A stretch of 21,923 bases of DNA from Spirogloea muscicola (GCA_009602725.1 WELB01000002.1:108560-130482), one strand, 5' to 3'; positions 1-9,913 are shown, counted from the first letter of the stretch. Made by a program: numbers and translations. Notes: generated by a model from the sequence alone, not told the origin.

Positions 1-3000
1 CACGCCTGCCCGCGCCTGCGCCTCCTGGACCTCAGCGCCAACCGCATCGCCAGCCTCGACGCGCTGCCCGCCGCGCTCGCCGGCCTGCGCACCCTGCTCC
101 TGCGCGGCAACGCCGTGGCCTCCACCGCCGGCCTCCAGCGCCTCACCTCGCTGGAGGGCCTGGACCTGGCGCACAACCTCGTGCGCAGCGCCCCGGAGGT
201 GGCGCGCCTGGGCGCGCTTCCGCACCTGCGCGACCTCGCGCTGGCGGGCAACCCCGTCACCCTGCTCCCCGGCTTCCGCGCCGCCACCTTGGCCTGCCTG
301 CTCGGCGACGGCCGCCCCGAGGTCAGCCCCGACAGTATCGCCCAGCCTGCGTATGCATACCTGCTGCGCCCGCACATTGAGGACTCGGCCCCTACTTGCG
401 CAGCTCGTCCTGGATGGCAAGCCGGCGAGCGCGTGGGAGCAGCGACAGGCGCAGCTTTCCTCCTGGAGAGGCAGAGGGCCGGCAGACTGGCTTGTGGCGG
501 CGAGCGGTGGGCCGCCGGCATCTCCGGACCCCTCCTGGATGGAGCTGCTGGATGAGCGCTGGCTCCTGGGAGCCCGCGGCGGCCACCGTGTGCCCAGCAG
601 AGGCAGTGCAGGCCTGTGCGAAGAAGAGAGCGAAGGTGGGTGCCGGGAGCCTGCAGCCCCGCGAGACAGCGCCCTCGACACATTTGTGCAGAAACCGGAG
701 GAGGCAGCCAATGGTGGCGATTGCCAACGTGAGAGAGCATCGAGAGAGAGCCATGATGCCGTTGACGACAGTGAGCAGCGCAGCAGTCTGGTCGGTGCGC
801 TAGCCGGCATGCCCTTGGGGTGGGAGGGCGGCCTGGGGCATTTCGGAGGTGCACCTGATGCTGGCGGGGGTGGACACTTGGAGGCGTTCAGCGGGCACGA
901 AGACGGCGGCTTGGAGGGCTTGTCTGCATTGTGCTCCTTGGAGGATGTTGCTGCTGCTGAGTCTCAGCCCCATGGACCAACAGGCACGCCCCCCACTCCA
1001 CCACACTACGAGCCCGACCTGCTCGTGCGGCGGCACGATGTGGAAGACACGGCTCTTGGAGAAAGACACGCGGCTTGGGGCACTGAGGATGGTGGCCACC
1101 GCAGCAACGGTGGCAGCAGCGCCACCAGCAGCAGCAGCAGCGACGTTGCTTGGTCTGACAGCGGCAACAGCGTCGGCAGCAGCCCGGAGCTCAGCTTGCT
1201 GTCGGCGAGGCTGGCCGCACGCTCGCAGGCACCTCCCGTGGCTGCCGCATGGCAGGCGGAATCCTCGACGCTCTCCGCAGACTCGGTTCCGCCGGCCGAG
1301 CATGACCAACGGGCTGGCGCAGGGGGACAGCAACCGGGCTCGTCCGGCAGCGGGCCTGGCAACGGGCTGCGCGTACGAGTGGGGTCCCCATCGGCCGACC
1401 ACAAGTTGCCGCCCTTTGCTGGCGAGCACACGCTCACACTGCCCTGGCCGGAGGACGCTACGTCGGGCAGCAGCCAGGCGGGGCTCCTGTACAACGACGA
1501 CATGGTCGCACAGGCTGGCGGGGGCGGGGTGCTGACAGCCGACGGCAATGGACTCCAAGGTGGCAGGGAGGTGGGCGGGCAGCAGCGGCCCCCTCCCCGC
1601 CGAGCGCGGCGCATGGCGTGGATGGAGGGGTCCTTGGTGGCGCCCTCGTCAGCTTCGCCCTCCCTGCCGTCCTCCCCGCTAGGCCCGAGGGCTGGCCGTC
1701 GGCTGCCTGCTATGCGGCACGTGTGGCCTGCTGCCTGGGAGGCCCTGTCGCCCCACCTCGGCAGCCAGGCGAGCACCCCTGCTGAGTCCCCACGCCCGAT
1801 CGCCCATCATGACGCCCAGAACGCCGATGAGGCAGCCCTGGCTGCTCTTTTCCACAAGACAATTGCTGACCGCGAGCATGAGGAGCGGTGCCTGCGTGCT
1901 GTGCGGTGCACATGCCTGCGATTGTGGGAGGATGGCCGGCACGAAAGGTAAGGAAGCCCAGCAGTCCTGCTTCCTGTCGTGCCTCAATGGTTGGACCTTT
2001 GCCCGGCCATGGGGGCGTCAACCACATACTGAAGTTGGCGTTCGCACAGGCCTGCAGTACTCCTGCTCAGCTCCAAGTGGCACCTCTACTTCCTGCAGGA
2101 GGACACGAGTGTCTCCCTCCTCTCACATAGGCCTGGTGAGACGATCTCGAGCCGGACTTATCTGTTGCTTCATTCGGCGTCCGTTTTTTTCCACTTTGAT
2201 ACAATATCTTTGCCTTCCATCTTGAACAAAATGGGGGCCAGCTCCAGCTCTGATCACACAGCGGCAGGCATGCAGAGCCTTCCTTATCTGTGATGGCAAA
2301 TCACAGCACATCAGACCTGCGCAGGCTTTGCCTTGGCCTCAATCGGCAAGTGCTCAGGTGGGACGGATGTGAAGAACCGAGCTGTTGAAACCTTTCAGTT
2401 GTTGGTGCCCAGCACTACGACAGGCTATAGGAACTTTGCTATATCATGCTTTGTCAATCCCCACTGCTTTGCTGCCGATGTAGCTGTTGACAGGTCTTTG
2501 ATTGCTGTAGTGTACGTCCTCGTCCTTTACACATACTCCTCTGTAAACATGTGATGCATCACGTTGCCACATGCAGGCTGGATGTGGGGGTGGCAGCCTC
2601 TTACGTCGTCCTATTGCAAGCTGCAAGTGTCACTGCAGAGCTTCTGAGCTTGCTCGTGGAAAGGTCAATGGCTGAGCCATTGCCGCTTGTTGTTGAGAGG
2701 TAGGCTTCGAGCAGCCTTGTTGTTGCTGCTGGACCACATAGCCGTGTTGTGGCGTGTGTTGGCATGTGCCATGCATCACCTTTGACAACACAGTTGGCGT
2801 GGTTACTTGTCAGCTGGGAAGCCAAACAGCTCAATTGGCTTCAACAGTGTCTGGGTGAGCTCCAGCCGCTCAACCTGCACTTGTACACAATGCTACGTGT
2901 GCGGCGGCCACCAGGTACTGCACTTGGCAGTTGTCTTGGAAGCTACTCATAATTGAAACTTTCTAATGCTTGCTTGGTAGCTTCCCCAAGGTGACAATAG

Positions 3001-3703
3001 TCAGTCTCTATTGCAGGCCCTATGGCAGCTGCAGGAGCTTCTCAGGTCGACGTGTAGTGATCTTTTAGCAGTCCTCTGCTGCAGGTCTCACTTGGGAGCT
3101 GCAGATATTGGTAGCAACGTCTCGAACCCTTGCCCTGTGCCAAGAACAATGGCCAATGCTGGGGTCGTCCTTCTCTACGCCGGATCCTCAACACACAGTG
3201 TACTTCCTGTTGCTGTGCAAGGAAAACCTTCATAATGTGATCCGATTGGTGAGTTTGCTGTTATGCCTATGCCACCTATTTCACTTTCTGGGTAATCTGA
3301 ATAGACATCTGCATCTGCAAAATAGTCATTCATGTTGGCAAAGCACCGTGGACTCTGAGAATTTGCATAACGTCTTGCCAATCCAAGATTGTGTCCGAGC
3401 TCTGAAAATTGGATATTTTAGGCAGCAACCATTGACTGCCAATTATAGTGTCACAATGAGCTTGTAGCAATTGTTTGTAGCAATGTGACGCTCTTGATGG
3501 GCCTCGGCGAGTGTCTTACTGTGTATAAGCAGGACGCCAGTCAAAACGACAACTTGCTCAAGGTGTCGTTCAAAAGAGGATCAGAATGGCAGTTGCAATT
3601 TGAAAATGCTGAGCAATTGCGTCGACATACTTCAATATTGAAGGCTCTGCCAGCACAACCTCTTGGGCCATCCTTAGAGGCTCTTATACCTGTGGGCCCA
3701 TGA
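1..3703 (+). CDS. LRR protein with C-terminal PH-like domain (multi-exon, 5' partial)
   Basis: Host gene, 5' end outside the window. Frame 1 from base 1 reads about four SDS22-type leucine-rich repeats (LLDLSANRI, LLLRGNAV, LDLAHNLV, LALAGNPV), then an LRR-cap-like stretch. Intron 322-403 (GAG|GTCAGC ... GCGCAG|CTC) switches to frame 2 in phase and restores LVLDGKPASAWEQ. The exon 404-1947 encodes about 515 residues of Gly/Ser/Ala/Pro-rich, probably disordered sequence and ends at a strong donor, GTAAGG. Later exons are supported by phase: 2050 to about 2135 (AVLLLSSKWHLYFLQED), 2577-2699 (VAASYVVLLQAASVTAELL), an exon ending at 2914, 3085-3248 (TWELQILVATSRTLALCQEQ) and 3449-3703, stop TGA. 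Introns 2915-3084 and 3249-3448 preserve phase. The last exons look like a PH fold ending in WQLQFENAEQLRRH. LRR plus PH resembles STK11IP/LIP1, but orthology is inference. Two middle junctions (2136-2576 and 2700-2793) are unresolved. Confidence 0.6.
322..403 (+). other. Predicted intron in the LRR-PH gene
   Basis: An 82-nt GT-AG intron. The donor is GAG|GTCAGC and the acceptor is TTGCGCAG|CTC, both in phase 0. It joins the LRR frame to the frame of the long downstream exon, so the open stretch beginning at 353 is not a separate gene. Confidence 0.6.
3249..3448 (+). other. Predicted last intron of the LRR-PH gene
   Basis: A 200-nt GT-AG intron with donor TTG|GTGAGT and acceptor AATTATAG|TGTCAC, both phase 0. 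Splicing joins ENLHNVIRL to CHNELVAIVCSNVTLLMG, giving a continuous PH-like domain that ends at the stop at 3701-3703. The intron at 2915-3084 (CCACCAG|GTACTG to CTGCTGCAG|GTCTC) is supported in the same way. Confidence 0.6.
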
Positions 3704-4363
3704 TGCCATCCTATTATGTGTGGGTTAATGTATGTCATCCACTTGTTGGTGAATGCCATTTTGCTCAAGGAAATTGATGGCACACAGGCTTGTAATCTCA
3801 CAAGCCGATGTCGAGGATATAACCATGGTATCTTTGTTAACATGCAATGCAGTCATGCCAAATCATGGGAGGTCAATTTCAAATGTGTCATCGTTGTACT
3901 CTCCTCATCGTACACAACCCAAACATTTGATGCCTCGTTGGTACGGCTTGTCCTGCAGTTTTATGTATAGTTGCTGTAGCTGTCACTGGCTCCAAACCAA
4001 CTTAAGCCAAGGTCATAACAAAATAATTGCAGTATGATGCTGCCATCGTTGGCAGATGTGGCTGGAGTGTGGCTGGTGTTTGGCTTTGACATGAGTGGAT
4101 CTTGTGTATGGTCATGTTGATCTATTTTGGCACATGATTGGCATGGCGACTTTCGATGTTGCACCTATCGACTACTCGTCATATTCCGTAGTGATTTGTC
4201 TTCTCCACGCAGTGTCCTCCGTTGGGCATTTGCGCATTTCAACGGGTCCAGCAGACTGCCCCCTCTCGTCATTAGAATTGCGCTCTAGGGGTAAACATTT
4301 CAATGACTCCCGATTTCCAAAGAGATTATTGGACGTCAATCTGGACAAAACCGTTACTACCAG
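3704..4363. other. No recognisable gene; 3' flank of the LRR-PH gene
   Basis: About 660 bases of lower-GC sequence between the stop of the LRR-PH gene and the first LINE fragment. Short open stretches on both strands show no motif I recognise. A TGTAA at 3791-3795 could be an algal-type polyadenylation signal, but that pentamer is common by chance. The last 150 bases might be more decayed LINE sequence. Confidence 0.4.
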
Positions 4364-4995
4364 GACACTGCTGCTGCATTCGATCTCGTCGCCAGCGCGC
4401 TCGACGGGGGGCCTCGGCTCATCGCCGACGTTGTCACGACTGACTGTTTTGATTCCAGGAGCGCCAAACGCTCGTCGGAGGAGGCGGGCTACGCAGTCCG
4501 CCAAGCGGCGGGCGGAAAGGAACGTAAATACTCGGATCACCCGGTGGGAGACGAGTTTGTCCCACTCGCCGTTGACGTACACGGCGCCTTTGGCACAAAA
4601 TGGCTTGACCTGCTTCACCGCCTTGCGCGCCGAGCAGCGGCCCGCCGCCTCGGGCACCAGGGCGAGCAGCCTGGCTTCAATGTCGCCGGGTCCCTCGCTC
4701 ACGTCTTCCGGATGCGCTTGGCCATCTCTTTGCAGCGGTCCCTTGCCTTTGCGGTTCACTTGCGTGCAGGCCGCGCTTTTGGCGGCGACCTCCGGCTGCC
4801 GTCAGGCCGACGTCTTTCCGCCTGTGAGCTATTCCGACTTGCATCTTCCGACTAGAGGTTACTGAGCGTCCCCTTTGCTGATGGCCTAGTCCTTAGCACC
4901 CCGGCTCCTTCAGACCGGCTCCTTCAGACCTTGTCCATTCCTTTGGGCTGGCCTCTCCCAGCCACCACTTCATGTGGCCGCGCTTGCTTTCTGCT
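4364..4995 (+). mobile_element. LINE copy A, 5'-truncated 3' end
   Basis: This is the C-terminal end of the RLE-type LINE. Frame 2 reads FDLVASALDGGPRLIADVV (D-x14-D), then DEFVPLAVDVHGAFGTKW and GSLAHVFRMRLAISLQ, each matching copies C and F. A frameshift near 4778 moves the last 30 residues to another frame, ending ...TRGY and TGA at 4863-4865. The 3' UTR contains TTGTCCATTCCTTTGGGCTG followed by a degenerate hairpin. The cysteine/histidine finger and everything upstream are missing. Copy B is an inverted near-duplicate of 4631-4995. Confidence 0.8.
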
Positions 4996-5454
4996 GCTAT
5001 ATCTGGCCAAACTGCCTCAGCAACAAACAGAATAACTTTGATATTTATCATCGCAAACACTAAATCCCATATGTACTATCGGGCATCCGTTGCACGCCTT
5101 CACTACTTTCCGTTGCTGATCCTTGCTTGAGTTTTGTTGGCCATGGTGTGGGGTGGAACGGGATCGCAGTCTTGCATGCCGAATCCGTCACAGAGCCTCC
5201 GTGACACAATTTTACCACCCCAACTCGATGTCCTGCTGCTCCTATCTCTCTTCACTCGGATCCGCAAGAGTTCTCCAAGGGCCCCTGCAGGATCCTTCAT
5301 CTAATAACCACCACTTCCTTCCCCACTCCGACAGCCGAGACTACCAGCACGAGCACCTCTTCATGTTGAGCAAGCATTACCTTGGCAAACAGCTATTTCA
5401 TGTAGGCGCTGCTACTAGACATTCTGGTATGGAATGAAGCAATAAGGTTTTTAG
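4996..5454. other. Unassigned spacer between LINE A and the copia remnant
   Basis: No convincing coding match. A + strand open stretch at 5123-5437 has no motif I recognise; it may be decayed 5' copia sequence because copia RT begins just downstream. Confidence 0.3.
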
Positions 5455-5880
5455 CACACCGAGCCATGGGCCCATCTCAACGCATTGCGTGCTTCTTTAT
5501 CTTGCAAGCTTTACTTCCTTTGCCTTCACTGCAAAAGCTGAAGCACCTCTGCTCTACTTTCAAGTCGATGAAGCAGCCACGGACGAGGTGAGAAAGATGC
5601 TATTGTACAGTAGCTTTTGCATGTCGGATATTGGGAATGTGGCCTACTCGCTGAACATGAAGATGGTGAGGATCAGAGAGCAGAGGTCAACTTAGGCTGG
5701 AGTAAGTCGACTCGTCGAGCTTTGGCATGGAAGGGAGCAAATGACTACTAAGTCCCATGGAGCTAAAGCAAATACTAATGAGAGAGCTACAACCGCAGAT
5801 GAGGAGGTAAAGGCGGAGGTGACAGGTGTAGTCTACCAGCAAGATGTTGGCTGTGCCGTGGACGCAAGCGCGGCCACATG
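5455..5880 (+). mobile_element. Ty1/copia reverse transcriptase remnant
   Basis: The + strand encodes a decayed copia RT. LASFTSFAFTAKAEAPLLYF aligns in style with the copia 'GF..S.AD..LF' region. It is followed by DEVRKMLLYSSFCMSDIGNV and AYSLNMKMVRIREQR, matching the typical 'F.M.DLG...YFLGM.V.R' block. After a stop and a frame change come ATTADEEVKAEVTGVVYQQD and VGCAVDA, corresponding to the linker before RNase H. The catalytic YVDD box is lost (LLYFQVDE). LINE B interrupts the element right after this block; the copia sequence resumes near 6235. Confidence 0.7.
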
Positions 5881-6221
5881 AACTGGTGGCTAGGAGAGGC
5901 CAGCCCAAAGGAATGGACAAGGTCTGAAGGAGCCGGGGTGCTAAGGACTAGGACATTAGCAAAGGGGACGCTCAGTAACCTCTAGTCGGAAGATGCAAGT
6001 CGGAATAGCTCGCAGACGGAAAGACGTCGCCCTGACGGCAGCCGGAGGCCGCCGCCAAAGCGCGGCCTGCGCGCAAGTGAACCGCAAAGGCAAGGGACCG
6101 CTGCAAAGAGATGGCCAAGCGCATCCGGAAGACGTGAGCGAGGGACCCGGCGACATGAAACCAGGCTGCTCGCCCTGCTGCCCGAGGCGGCGGGCCGCTG
6201 CTCGCCGCCTCGAAAACGATG
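5866..6221 (-). mobile_element. LINE copy B, 5'-truncated, inserted in the copia element
   Basis: Minus-strand LINE 3' end covering the last 80 or so residues (RRAAARRLGQQGEQPGF onward) to the stop at 5972-5974, then the 3' UTR with GGACAAGGTCTGAAGGAGCC and GAGAGGCCAGCCCAAAGG as read on the + strand. It is a close inverted copy of 4631-4995. Copia coding sequence on both sides points to insertion into an existing copia copy. I could not identify a clear target-site duplication. Confidence 0.8.
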
Positions 6222-6234
6222 GCAGGTACATGGT

Positions 6235-7065
6235 CAGGTTTTGCTGAGCAACTGGAGCAGTATGGCAGACATGCCTAGAATGGCTCATTCGGCAAGCTTT
6301 CAAGCGCATGTTCCAGTACCTTGCTGAAACAACTAAGTACATAGCTCGCTGAATCACTGCACTCATGCATCACTTTCCTGCGACAGAAGTAAGTCATTGG
6401 CCTCCCAAAGGAAGGGACCCTCCAGATCGTCCAATCATGCGCTATCTGCTCGAGACGTGCTTTTGGCCTTACTACTGTACCGCCTTCGAACTACCTGGGC
6501 CCTGACTTTTGCAACTTCGGATGATGCTCTTTCCTTTCTAATGGGCTAGCCAATCACGGCTATCGGCCTCTACTGGAAGAGTCCTTCATTTTGCAACGGA
6601 AAGGGGCCCTTCCAGGTCGTCTCGCTCCGTGCGGCTCGCATTGACCTCTTCATGGCTCGGTTGGCGCAGGCTGGGTGGATAGTGCAGGAGCACCACGTCG
6701 GCCTACGTTGTTGTGTTGGAAGGAGCCGAAGTATCTTGGAAAAGTAGGGGACAAAGTGGCTCTGCTACGATGAAGGCGGAGTGTATGGTGACGACTCAAG
6801 CAAGCAAAAAGGAATACGCAAAGCAAAACAGATGTTGTCTTGTCGGAATGCTACTTGAGGAAGTGGGCTTTCCAGCGAGCTTCAGCAAGCTCCCCTCCCA
6901 TCTACAGCGCCACTTACGAAGAGCCCCGCTTCACATAGCGAAGTAAGCATACTAAATTACGGACGGACTTTGTGCAAGAGTCATAGAAGAGGCATAGAGG
7001 CTGAATGATAATATGACCGGCGAAAAGTGAGCTTGAAGGGCGTAGGCAGACTGAAGCATCTGAAT
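6235..7065 (+). mobile_element. Ty1/copia RNase H remnant, continuation of the same element
   Basis: Downstream of LINE B the copia sequence resumes as LEWLIRQAFKRMFQYLAETT, matching 'W.A.KRI.RYL.GT'. About 450 bases on, RSTTSAYVVVLEGAEVSWKS is the classic copia 'RRSTSGY...G..ISW.S' block. KAECMVTTQASKKEYAKQNR follows, with the usual active-site 'EAEY' degraded to 'KAECM'; then LLEEVGF and SKHTKLRTDFVQES (the 'SKHID.RYHF.RE' box). Stops and frameshifts show it is dead. A short end resembling the copia C-terminus lies near 7020-7065. Confidence 0.7.
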
Positions 7066-7139
7066 GCAGACCACTACAGTCCGGTGTTGCGTTACAAAAG
7101 TCATACTTCCTAGATTACTTCAAGCTTCTATTGAGCGCA

Positions 7140-7480
7140 GACCACCCAGGAGGGTATGCGTAGAGAACTTCGCCCTACACACGCTGATAGGGTGAGTCGT
7201 CCTTCTTAAGTTCGTCTATAGAGGCTTTGGGGACCCACCCTCTACACGACAAAGCACTCGCGCATAGGCGCAGCGGAAGACAGGCCCTGTGGCGCCGCCA
7301 TCAGGCGGCGACTCCACCTCCTGGCGCAAGCCGGCGGCGTTCCCCGAAAGGGCGCCAGCCACGGACTCCCTGCAGCAAGCCCCGCGGCAGGCTGCAGCGG
7401 CGGCTGCGGCGGCAAGCAGCGGCAAGGCTGCTCCTAGGCTTTACAGGTCCGAACTCATGTCGGGTAGCAGCCCAAGGCTC
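7140..7480 (-). repeat. Repeat R1 copy i (LTR/leader of the gag element, minus)
   Basis: Inverted relative to 15110-15385, which it matches over a GC-rich core (GCAGCGGAAGACAGGCCCTG and GCGGCAAGGCTGCTCCT) and through the AT-richer stretch with GGACGACTCACC and GCGTGTGTAGGGCGAA. Because 15.36 kb leads directly into gag, R1 is probably the end of an LTR plus leader and the first bases of gag. Confidence 0.6.
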
Positions 7481-7504
7481 TTAGTGCTTCAAGAAGAAGG
7501 CTCG

Positions 7505-7628
7505 CCCATAAAGTAAGAGGGGCTGGCAAAGCCAGCCCAAAAAGAATGGACAATGTCCAAAGCCGAAGAATGAGAAGCCGAGGAAGGACTCCTCTACTCT
7601 ACCAATCACGACAACATACTAGGGAAGC
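7505..7628 (-). repeat. LINE C 3' UTR with terminal hairpin
   Basis: 3' tail of LINE C. A perfect 8-bp stem GGGCTGGC (7520-7527) / GCCAGCCC (7531-7538) has a 3-nt loop and is followed on the + strand by AAAAAGAATGGACAATGTCC. Related hairpin tails recur at 9914-10070, 12114-12165, 12395-12470, 13401-13480 and 14987-15065 in the same minus orientation, and in degenerate form behind + copies A, D and E. Confidence 0.75.
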
Positions 7629-9389
7629 TCAGTACCCGCGAGTGAGCAACATCAGGTCCGAGTAGCTCGAGGCAGGGAAGGAGGCACTCCGCCGAGACCC
7701 GGAGGCCGCGGCCAGAGCGCGTCCTGCTTGCGTGTGGACAGCGTGGGCAAGGGATCGCTGGAACGATACCGCCAAGCGCATGCGAAAGACCTGGGCGAGC
7801 GACCCGGCGGCGTTGAAGCCGGGCAGCGCCCCGGGCGGACCCGACCGCCGATCAATAGCCTGACGAGCAAGCCGCTGGAGGAGATCCAGCCAGCGGCTGC
7901 CGAAGGCCCCGTGAACATCTATCGCCAGGGCCGCGAACTCATCACCGACCGGGTGATCGGCATATTTTTTCTCTTTTGCCCGGGCTGCCAGGCCGACCGC
8001 ATGCCCTGCAAACGACGCCGACCTGGTGGGGTTGCCGGAGTCGTAGCTGTCCGTTGTCACCACATCAGTGATGATGCGGGGACCGCCGCTGGGCGGGATA
8101 GCGACCAGGTCGGCGCGCCGGGTGTGCGACCGGCCGTCCTCGCCCCGCAGGATGGGCATGACTGAGGAGCACTCCACCGCCACCTTGAAGCCCGCCTCTA
8201 TGAACACCCCCTGCATACCATCGCGCAAAAGATCATGGGAAGCGGTCCTCTCGCCTCCGTGGGCGCAACGGAGCATGTGCGCGGCCAGCTCCGCAGGGTC
8301 GGCGTGCCGGGCGCCGCACTCGCACTGTGTGACACCTGTAAGGCAGGGAGGGAGGAGCCCCAAGAGCCGATGCACCGCCGTCCGGTAGACCTCGTCGGGC
8401 ATGGTAAGTGCGGCATAGAGTGGGAGCGCTTGGAGCCACGCCGCCGCCCCAGGGGAAGAGGCGGAGAGAAGCCGAGCACGCCCGCGAACGTCAGACGGAG
8501 GGAGAAGCTCCACCGCCTGGTCGGAGGCCGCCTTCTCGACCAACGCCGTGAAGCGTGCCTGAGCCCGCAGGTCTGGAGTGTGGGCGAGGTGCCGGAAAGG
8601 AACAGTCTGCTCGGACATGTTGGGGTGGACCTGCAGGAGCCTGTCGCGGGCAGTGCGGAGGGCGACTTGGAAGGGGAGTTGGCCTGTCTCCACATCGGCT
8701 GCCGCCCGCTCCAGGGCGCGTTGTCCGTGCACGAGGAACCGCTGACACATGGGGGCGGCCACCTGCGCCCAGCTTCCCAGGAAGGCCGCCTCACAGACGC
8801 GGGCAACTGAGCGGCATCCCAAGCCGCCACGACTGATCGGCAGGCTGGCCTGCAGCTGCGCAGCTTGGGTGGTGAGGAACGCCGGGTGCTGCACGAGGGA
8901 GGCTGCGGCCGCCATGATGCCGGTGTCGAAGGCCTCATACGCTGCCGTCACCGCCGGTGAGGGAAGGACGGTGCGGGCCAGGTAGTGGGGCCGCTGCGCG
9001 ATGCACCGGGCCAGCTGCATGTCGTTCAGCGTGTGCAGGCGGGCCGCCGGCCGGAGGTGGTCCTGCAGCCGCCCCTGCAGCTGCTCCGCCACGAAGGCAG
9101 GTGCGCCCAGGGGGACGCCGAGGAGAGTGAGGCCCTCGGCCGGTGTCTGGCAGCCCACGGGCAGGCCCAGGTGGGCTGGCAGGGGACCTGCCGGGGACCA
9201 GGCACAGCACTTGTCCGTGCCACCCCTCCTCCAGGGGTGTGAGCGAGTCGCCCCATGGCCTGCCTTGCCACGGGCCAAAGAACCTCCCTTGAACGGGTGG
9301 ATCCTAGCGAGGAGTATTTTAGGACGGGCGGGACCCGCACCTGGGCGGGCCGCTTGCCTGGCCAGCCAGCCCGCCACCTGGCGGGCCAC
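7629..9389 (-). CDS. LINE C ORF: C-terminal part of an RLE-type LINE polyprotein
   Basis: The longest intact frame here, 586 codons, lacking the RT catalytic domain. Residues 57-100 (GTDKCCAWSPAGPLPA, GLTLLGVPLGAP) are the post-RT thumb region typical of LINEs. A helical region follows (110-340), then a finger C356-x-C358-x12-H371-x3-C375, SHD at 384-386, and R425-A-D427-x14-D442. CCHC plus 'HD' plus R-P/A-D-x12-14-D is the arrangement of restriction-like endonuclease LINEs; here the finger spacing is unusual. The tail is DEFAALAIDVHGAFGSRW to ...LLTRGY. Residues 1-55 are encoded by the separate hairpin repeat R2, so the start codon is arbitrary. The domain would nick target DNA during target-primed reverse transcription, but this copy cannot be autonomous. 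Confidence 0.75.
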   Translation of the reverse strand: MARQVAGWLARQAARPGAGPARPKILLARIHPFKGGSLARGKAGHGATRSHPWRRGGTDKCCAWSPAGPLPAHLGLPVGCQTPAEGLTLLGVPLGAPAFVAEQLQGRLQDHLRPAARLHTLNDMQLARCIAQRPHYLARTVLPSPAVTAAYEAFDTGIMAAAASLVQHPAFLTTQAAQLQASLPISRGGLGCRSVARVCEAAFLGSWAQVAAPMCQRFLVHGQRALERAAADVETGQLPFQVALRTARDRLLQVHPNMSEQTVPFRHLAHTPDLRAQARFTALVEKAASDQAVELLPPSDVRGRARLLSASSPGAAAWLQALPLYAALTMPDEVYRTAVHRLLGLLPPCLTGVTQCECGARHADPAELAAHMLRCAHGGERTASHDLLRDGMQGVFIEAGFKVAVECSSVMPILRGEDGRSHTRRADLVAIPPSGGPRIITDVVTTDSYDSGNPTRSASFAGHAVGLAARAKEKKYADHPVGDEFAALAIDVHGAFGSRWLDLLQRLARQAIDRRSGPPGALPGFNAAGSLAQVFRMRLAVSFQRSLAHAVHTQAGRALAAASGSRRSASFPASSYSDLMLLTRGY

Positions 9390-9412
9390 TTGCCGTCAAA
9401 TGGCAAGCGGTC
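9228..9412 (-). repeat. Hairpin-rich repeat R2 copy a
   Basis: About 185 bases at the 5' edge of LINE C, closely similar to 13240-13400 in the opposite orientation. Shared words include GTGCGGGTCCCGCCCGTCC and CTCACACCCCTGGAG. Both copies have several adjacent short inverted repeats. It may be a non-autonomous element or LINE 5' sequence. Confidence 0.55.
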
Positions 9413-9484
9413 ATGTAACGCTAACAGCACCGTGTGGCTTCCCCAAACGGCTGAATCGTTACAGTATGCGTGCCACTGGCCATC

Positions 9485-9850
9485 GATATGCACGAAGTTT
9501 TGGGGCCTCAGTGGCTAGACCTGTTGACCCACCTTGCGTGACGCGCTGTGCCCGCAGGTGGGGCGAGCAGGCCGAAGTCGACCCCGCTGGCTCGCTGATG
9601 CAGGTAATTGCATGCGCCTGTCCATATCCTTCCAGCGGTCCATGGCCTACACCTTGCATCTAAGTGGAGCCGTGGTCTAGCTGCAGCCACTGGCTTCCGT
9701 CAAGGGGACTGCTTCCGGCGGCTTTTTATTTATGCCTTGCGGCTGCTAAGTAGAGGTTATGGAGCGATTGTACCTACATGGTCCTTGCATATTCATGTAT
9801 TGCAGCTTCTTTCGGCCCCTTCGGACCTTGTCGATTCTTATCGGGCTGAC
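9485..9850 (+). mobile_element. LINE copy D, 5'-truncated and decayed
   Basis: The + strand reads DMHEVLGPQWLDLLTHLA, a stop, then RAVPAGGASRP, matching DVHGALGSQWLDLLARLARR of copy F. After frame changes, ATGFRQGDCFRR and LRLLSRGY follow; the usual stop codon is lost (TAT GGA). The tail near 9812-9850 (GGCCCCTTCGGACCTTGTCG) matches the LINE 3' UTR. It lies head-to-head with LINE C and tail-to-tail with LINE H, about 60 bases away. Confidence 0.75.
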
Positions 9851-9913
9851 ATTCTATAGGCCACGTCCCCTTTTGAAGGATCGGTATCTCTCTACAAAGC
9901 TTAAGAAGAAAGT

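Noticed and set aside
353-1951. A 532-codon open frame as an independent gene
   Set aside because: Its first 17 codons overlap the predicted intron 322-403, and its stop lies just inside a strong donor (GTAAGG). It is better read as an internal exon.
2700-2741. A 42-nt intron that would repair the phase between the exon ending at 2699 and the next
   Set aside because: It fits the phase (GT...AG) but is very short, and a more usual acceptor exists at 2793 with the wrong phase. Left unresolved.
7728-9663. Open frames on the + strand across LINE C (for example 8235-8810 and 9001-9663)
   Set aside because: They are antisense shadows of a GC-rich LINE ORF and carry no motif of their own.
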